DNA of 64,000 bases from Dermanyssus gallinae (lineage: Eukaryota; Arthropoda; Arachnida; Mesostigmata; Dermanyssidae): the NCBI GenBank assembly GCA_003439945.1, contig QVRM01006074.1, forward strand, positions 744,001 to 808,000, given 5' to 3'. Shown here one piece after another: positions 59,601 to 64,000 of this stretch. The number at the start of each line of letters is the position of its first letter. Positions within the stretch are counted from its first letter, which is position 1. Both the position numbers and the translations under genes were made by a program. The notes beneath the pieces are model-generated. The model had not been told where the DNA came from. It did not search any database and saw nothing but the letters and a program-made list of their open reading frames with translations.

Positions 59601-60420
59601 TTAGCAGAACTGGTAAGAGGAACATGGCATAACCTCATGAAGCATCATGGTTAATTGGTGCGCATGTCTTGCACTGATGCGGCACCGTTAAAAAATGTAC
59701 GCTAGTACACGGTATCCAGCTCAGCTTCAATTTGATCAAAATTCGGATGACGAACATTTCTGACAGCAGTGTGATCACTTTTGAAAGGCAACGGATCAAT
59801 AAACATGTCTGTCTCTGGGTGTTCATCATTTGTAAGCACCCCATATAACAACGTTCACGATTTTACTTAGTCACTCTCTTATAAGTTGCGCAAGGCTGTT
59901 CGCTCAGTTTAGGCAAAACTCCAAGAACACTGATTCCTTCGTTAAGTTTCCAGTGGCTCGAAGATTATCCTAATCAGCACAAGGTTAATACCGGAATATC
60001 ACCGGAAATTACTATGTAGTCTTTACGAGACACACAACTTCAAAACAACAAAAGTTTCGCCCGACCAGTAGGTGACATGCATGCAGACACGACGAATTTC
60101 CAGGCTGCACTGTGCACATTGGCATCGTACTAGCAATCACTTGATCAACGCGGCCAAACCAATGCAATGAAATTGAGGTCCAGAAGACGTCTGGCTAAAT
60201 CCGGTCATATTCACCTTCGAACACGATCTATTACGTATGAGAGACACTTCTGCTATTTGGTGCTGACCTAATGAACCTTTGCGTAGCTATCAGCTAACAA
60301 GCCCACGTAGATGTTGAGCTAGGAACAGTCGGTTCAACTCCAACAGATAACAAGCTATCGCTTTCCCCTCGCTATGGGGCGCATCTTTCTAATAATAAAC
60401 AGATGTTCTCGAAGAATTGA
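59601..60420. other. unassigned sequence
   Basis: No recognisable feature. GGTTCAACTCC near 60330 resembles a tRNA B box but lacks tRNA context. Confidence 0.4.
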
Positions 60421-61020
60421 GTGTCTGACATCGTCGGATTTCTAGCGGGGCGCAGAATATTTGCTGCCGACTATAACTACGTTTACAACAATGACGCCGC
60501 TGAACGTTATGTATGTATGTCTATCTATCTATCTACCTGCAACGAGGCCGGAATGCTGCTCAAGCGCTGTCCAGCTTCGTGTCTTGCTGCTGCTGCTGTT
60601 GTTAGCCTGCACCGATGCGGCCGCCCTTTGCACCCTTCGTCGATCCGCGACCGACGACCATATTGCTTGGATTCCCTACGAGATGATTGGACCTGACCGG
60701 CCCTAACCTCACCCGCCGAAGGTGAGATCACTGAACAGACAGGCAGCCGGGCTGCTAGCCCGATAACCGGACAGACAACAAGGAAGGCTGACAGCAAGGC
60801 TGGCGAACGACGAGGCCGAAGCCTGAGGCCGAAGTCGGTCTAATGTGAGTGAGTGAGATCGGTCGGGTGAAAAGCTATCCGGGTCCCTACCGGGCCTTTT
60901 TTTCCTTTCGCCATCTCTTTTTTCAGTTGTCGTGCAGGGTAGGGTCATCGTACCCCCCCCGCTCTCCTTCGCCTTTCGCTCTGCGGATATGTTCTTGGCA
61001 AATGCCGGCAATGCTTACAT
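60421..61020. other. GC-rich, CpG-containing segment
   Basis: The segment starts with a (TATG)n(TCTA)n tract (60508-60536), then is CpG-rich to about 60990. A plus frame (60461-60706) contains VLLLLLLLACTDAAALC, like a signal peptide, but ends at a stop just before GAAGGTGAG, a good splice-donor match at 60718-60726 that no open frame crosses. It could be a promoter or first exon of a host gene; unproven. Confidence 0.35.
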
Positions 61021-61085
61021 AGCACTCGCATTGCCGCTTGACATATTGGACTTAGGCTGCATTCTCGAATATGTGATCTGCCATT

Positions 61086-61093
<8 letters not shown>

Positions 61094-61128
<35 letters not shown>

Positions 61129-61318
61129 GAGCATCATGAACCTGGCTTAAACGTTCATACCTCACAATTGTAAAACCGAAAAATTATAGTAGTGGTGATA
61201 AATAATAATAATAATAATAATAATAATACCAGAGCATCATGAACCTGGCTTAAACGTTCATACCTCACAAATGTAAAACCGAAAAATAATAGTAGTGGTG
61301 ATAAATAATAATAATAAG
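61094..61318. repeat. tandem duplication of about 103 bases linked by (AAT)n
   Basis: Two near-identical copies start CAGAGCATCATGAACCTGGC at 61127 and 61230. Each is followed by GTAGTGGTGATAAATAATAA and an (AAT)n run, and a longer (AAT)n precedes the first. The copies differ at three or so bases. The right end abuts the start of LINE RT similarity. Confidence 0.9.
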
Positions 61319-62251
61319 TAGGATTGCTGCAAAGATAGCAATAGCGAAAAATAAAAAGACAATTTTGACAGCAATTCTGCCACATCAGGTTGGAGTGGCT
61401 ATTAAAGGCGGCGCAGAAGCACTAGTACATGCTACACGTGCCCTCTTAGAGACTGAGGACCAAGTAAGGGTTCTGGTGAAACTTGATTTCTGCAATGCAA
61501 TGCTTAATACTTTAAGAAGAGACCGGATACTAGATGCAGTGATGAAGAAACGTCCAGAGCTTGTGCCTATGGTCTGGCAAAGTTACAGAGATCCTTTACT
61601 CTTAACCTGGGGAACAACTTCAACATTGCGTTCGGAAGCGGGCATTCAGCAGGGTGACCCGCTAGGGCCTGCTCTATTTAGTCTCGGTATATCAGATCTA
61701 GTATCGCAACTACAGAGCCCTTTCAATGTGTGGTATCTAGATGACGCCACGCTTGCCGGCCCTGCAAGTATCATCGCAACAGATTTAAGAAGAGTGCTGC
61801 AGTTTGAAGAAGACGGGGGACTGACACTGAATGCCGCAAAATGTGAGATTACTGCTGTCGGGGGCTCACTTCAGGAAAGGGAAGAAGCAATTCAGAAGAT
61901 CACAGAAATACTCCCTGGCATCACGCGTGTAGAGCTAAACAACTTAGAAGTTTTGGGGGCACCCGTAAAGCAAGACGGAATTTCGCATACACTCTTTGTA
62001 AAAAAAGAAGCCCTTACCAAAATCCGTCCACGACTGACACGCTTGCATCCTCAGGCGGCGCTGTGCATTTGGAGATATAGCCTAGGGTCTTCAAGATTTA
62101 ACTATATACTGCGTGCATGCTCTGCTTTAACGTGCCCCGAAGAATTAACGGCGTATGATGACGTCAGCAGAAACATACTTAGTGAAGTCCTAAACGTAAA
62201 TTTAAAAGAGAACACCTGGCAGAGAGCAAGTTTTCCGATACGTGAAGGTGG
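61319..62251 (+). pseudogene. LINE reverse transcriptase, 5'-truncated and interrupted
   Basis: An uninterrupted plus frame encodes most of a non-LTR RT: RIAAKIAIAKNKKTIL, LPHQVGVAIKGGAEA, VKLDFCNAMLNTLRRDRIL (block A, about 61480-61535), GIQQGDPLGPALFSLGI (about 61642-61692, block B), VWYLDDATLAG (about 61729-61761, catalytic YxDD), LTLNAAKCEI (about 61821-61850) and LEVLGAP (about 61945-61965). The frame ends at FPIREGG, a motif normally followed by further thumb and tail. A minus-strand element with a 20-base T run starts exactly there (62252). The LE.LGAP block links it to the family at 24.0-25.3 kb. The 5' part is cut at the (AAT)n duplication. All catalytic residues are intact and there are no stops, so it is young for this window. 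Confidence 0.85.
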
Positions 62252-62376
62252 TTTTTTTTTTTTTTTTTTTTGAGGGGGGTGGAAAATGCATTTACGCACA
62301 CTCGCCAATGTTTTGGCGGGTAGTGTGAGACAAAACGCAGGAGAGAGAGTACGTGACTCAATCTAATTCCAGCGCA

Positions 62377-62595
62377 CTACCCACTAAAAACCACCCCCGA
62401 GAACCCCCTCCTGGTTCGGAATTGTGAACCATTACTTCGAGACCAGGAGAGGGGAGTCTCACGCTTCAACCCTCTCCATAGTCTGTGGGTGCGACCCGAG
62501 CAGGTAGGTCTGCTCTGGTGCTCTGTGGTGTATGCGTCCAGCATGTTGTGGGCCGCCCGGCACCGATTGAGATTTAGCTGGAGAAACTTAAACAT
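62377..62595 (-). pseudogene. ORF2 stub fused to 3' end
   Basis: ORF2 begins at ATG 62593-62595 with MFKFLQLNLNRCRAAHNMLD, the usual first line of the apurinic-type endonuclease in R1/jockey-like LINEs ('LQ.NLNR.RAA...L'). After about 25 codons it passes into sequence homologous to the last ORF2 codons and 3' untranslated region of the 36.2 kb copy; the join is near 62515-62530. No endonuclease catalytic residue or RT remains. The 72-codon frame has no function I can name. Whether the stub is translated after ORF1 through the TAATG overlap is an open question. Confidence 0.75.
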
Positions 62596-64000
62596 TACTC
62601 TGCCTGGGGGATTTCGACCTGGGGGGCATTGCCCACCTTTTGCCAGTCTTCCGTCGGCGCGAGGGTCCTACGGCAAAATTGTTGCCGGCCCCGATTCGAT
62701 GGCGGTTCAGCGCGACTAGACGCTCCTGGTAAAGCGTCAGGCCTGGGCTGAGCCGTAGCCCCTGTTTTCGACTCTCCAGATCGAATAGGCTCCTTCCGGT
62801 TACGCGACTCTTGCAGCTGTGTGCGGTATGACGGGCAGGCCATACTGTCGGCTCTGTGACCCGAGACATCGCACACGATACAGTGTGTCGTCTCGGCCTT
62901 ACACGCAGCCGCCGCATGATCTGGCGATCCGCATCGGCGACAGAGGCGGGCGGCCGACTTGGGTGCCTCGCAGGTTGCCGCCTTGTGGCCGGGTCTCTGG
63001 CAGTTGAAGCATGTGGGTAATCTCTCCCAGACCTCGGGCCTGCACCTACTGCCCGCAATCAGGATAGATTGTTGAGCTTGAAGCCACCTGGCTGTAGGGG
63101 CCGTCACCTTAAGCAGCGTGTACCAGCGGGTCGAGGTGCGGCCCTGGCGTGGGTCACTCGCCACTATGGGAACTGCCTCGGTGGCTCCTAGTAGCTGACG
63201 GATATCTGCCTCTATCCTTTTAGCGCTGACCAGAGGATTAATGCCCCATAAGGCCACTTCTCGCATGCCGGCACTCATTCGGCTGTCAGCCTGGTGGCCG
63301 GTTGCTTTGCTGATGCTATCGGCCAACTGAGCCCCAAGTTCATGGGTGATGCCCCGTAATCGGATAATGACGTCACCGTCACCGTTCCTAACGAGGCCGC
63401 TCACGGCCGACTCCACCTGTGCATTGTCCGCCAGGTGAGCTCGGAGGCTCTTTACTGTGTCGGCCCAGGTCCGGCCTTCTCCGACCCTGACCCTGACAGA
63501 CATTTGTCCCGCCAGGGCCGAGGCCGGTAAAGGGGACCTACTCGCATTTGCTGGCAGCCGACCCCTTTGTTGCGTGTCTGCCCGGCAAAGCTCTATAAGG
63601 CCGTCCCGTGACGACTGGGACACAAGGGCCGCCAGAATCCGCTGCATTGGTCCTGATCGCCACTCATGGGCAACGTATAAAAGAGGGGGTTTCGTGGTCG
63701 CTGAGACTGAGAGCTGGGTCATGCGCTCGATAACAGCGCGAAACAGTGTAATCGCAGCCTCATCACAGGGTTTGTTGGGATGTAGAATGCCTACGACAAG
63801 GTGACGATTCTCGCCACCGTTGCCTGGGGTCCCAGCGAGTGACTCCCAGGTATCTGTGGTATGCAACACCGCCGCCGTACCTGGGGGCTGTGTAAGCAGC
63901 CGTGGTAAAGAGGGGAATTGACCGGCGAGGCCGGCAAGTACCTCTGAGTCAGCCTTTGCTCCCGGCACGACCAGCACGCCCCTCACTTCCCTGAGAGAAG
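62595..64000 (-). CDS. R1-clade ORF1, gag-like RNA-binding protein (5' partial)
   Basis: This is the nucleocapsid-like protein of R1-clade LINEs, which binds the element's RNA. The frame is open from the right window edge to TAA 62595-62597, at least 468 codons. No ATG start is visible, so the start lies outside. The N-terminal part is Ala/Arg-rich. The middle (TWADTVKSLRAHLADN..., EVALWGINPLVSAKRIEADI) has the usual R1/I gag fold pattern. Three knuckles follow: CFNCQRPGHKAATC, CRRCGSPDHAAAAC (both CX2CX4HX4C) and CIVCDVSGHRADSMAC (CX2CX4HX6C). The C-terminus is Arg/Pro-rich. There are no stops or frameshifts over 1.4 kb, and GC content is higher than in the surroundings. The stop overlaps the ORF2 start (TAATG). 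Confidence 0.85.
   Translation of the reverse strand, partial: SLREVRGVLVVPGAKADSEVLAGLAGQFPSLPRLLTQPPGTAAVLHTTDTWESLAGTPGNGGENRHLVVGILHPNKPCDEAAITLFRAVIERMTQLSVSATTKPPLLYVAHEWRSGPMQRILAALVSQSSRDGLIELCRADTQQRGRLPANASRSPLPASALAGQMSVRVRVGEGRTWADTVKSLRAHLADNAQVESAVSGLVRNGDGDVIIRLRGITHELGAQLADSISKATGHQADSRMSAGMREVALWGINPLVSAKRIEADIRQLLGATEAVPIVASDPRQGRTSTRWYTLLKVTAPTARWLQAQQSILIAGSRCRPEVWERLPTCFNCQRPGHKAATCEAPKSAARLCRRCGSPDHAAAACKAETTHCIVCDVSGHRADSMACPSYRTQLQESRNRKEPIRSGESKTGATAQPRPDALPGASSRAEPPSNRGRQQFCRRTLAPTEDWQKVGNAPQVEIPQAE

Larger units (their letters stand above)
62252..64000 (-). mobile_element. R1-clade half-LINE (ORF1-only derivative), inserted in a LINE RT
   Basis: The sense strand is minus. 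It comprises gag-like ORF1 (open to the right edge), the first few codons of ORF2, a direct join to the end of an ORF2/3' untranslated region, and a 20-base poly(A) (T's at 62252-62271). The 3' region 62272-62520 matches the 5'-truncated R1-like copy at 36187-36440. In that copy a recognisable ORF2 C-terminus precedes the same 3' sequence. This shows that nearly all of ORF2 has been deleted here. It sits inside the plus-strand RT at 61.3 kb. The 5' end and any target-site duplication lie beyond the window. Confidence 0.8.

Noticed and set aside
60326..60345. GGTTCAACTCC as a tRNA B box
   Set aside because: No A box, no acceptor stem and only a 4 of 5 T-stem. It does not fold as a tRNA.
60461..60706. 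Signal-peptide-like frame (VLLLLLLLACTDAAALC)
   Set aside because: The Leu run comes from (CTG)n. The frame stops before the nearby splice-donor match and no downstream exon was found.

Overview
The window looks like intergenic or heterochromatin-like DNA from an animal, most likely an arthropod (weakly, a mite or tick). The reasons are the dense layers of mariner and Tc1-like DNA transposons, decayed LINEs of several clades (including R1-like elements, which are common in arthropods), long (AT)n and (AAT)n microsatellites, and the absence of any operon, prokaryotic gene or convincing spliced host gene. Nearly every protein-like signal I recognise belongs to a transposable element, and most are broken by stops and frameshifts.

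Layout. 1-228: the 5' end of a mariner, cut by the window edge. 0.2-12 kb: small LINE reverse-transcriptase (RT) scraps, (AT)n tracts, and a GC-rich segment at 4.4-5.4 kb. 12.2-13.3 kb: an R1-clade LINE remnant. 15-21.3 kb: a dispersed repeat pair, a candidate solo LTR, and three mariner/Tc1 transposase remnants. 24.0-25.3 kb: the C-terminal half of a LINE with a zinc-knuckle and restriction-like-endonuclease-like tail. 26.4-32.7 kb: three more LINE remnants. 34.0-35.6 kb: a nearly complete Tc1-like transposon with 200 bp terminal inverted repeats of IR/DR type. 36.2-36.6 kb: the 3' end of an R1-clade LINE. 37-43 kb: faint RT traces and a low-complexity GC-rich segment. 43.9-47.9 kb: two oppositely oriented copies of one LINE family, then an R1-clade C-terminus. 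49.9-55.2 kb: LINE 3' tails, a perfect 19 bp hairpin and a CR1/L2-like LINE. 56.4-57.0 kb: a GC-rich segment with a possible TATA/initiator promoter. 57.4-59.6 kb: two LINE remnants, one with an internal RT deletion. 61.1-64.0 kb: an (AAT)n-linked tandem duplication, a long open LINE RT, and inside it a young R1-clade element on the minus strand.

The most interesting locus is 62252-64000. An intact gag-like ORF1 with three CCHC knuckles meets ORF2 through an overlapping TAATG. ORF2 is reduced to a start stub joined to the 3' end and a 20-base poly(A). This is an ORF1-only 'half-LINE', inserted into another LINE's RT gene. Other points worth a second look are the multi-copy LINE family with the PD...D endonuclease-like tail, the IR/DR Tc1 element, the hairpin at 52.8 kb and the putative promoter at 56.6 kb.

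Limits: all family calls come from motif reading by eye, without alignment. Edges of decayed elements are approximate. Spliced host genes with short exons could have been missed.
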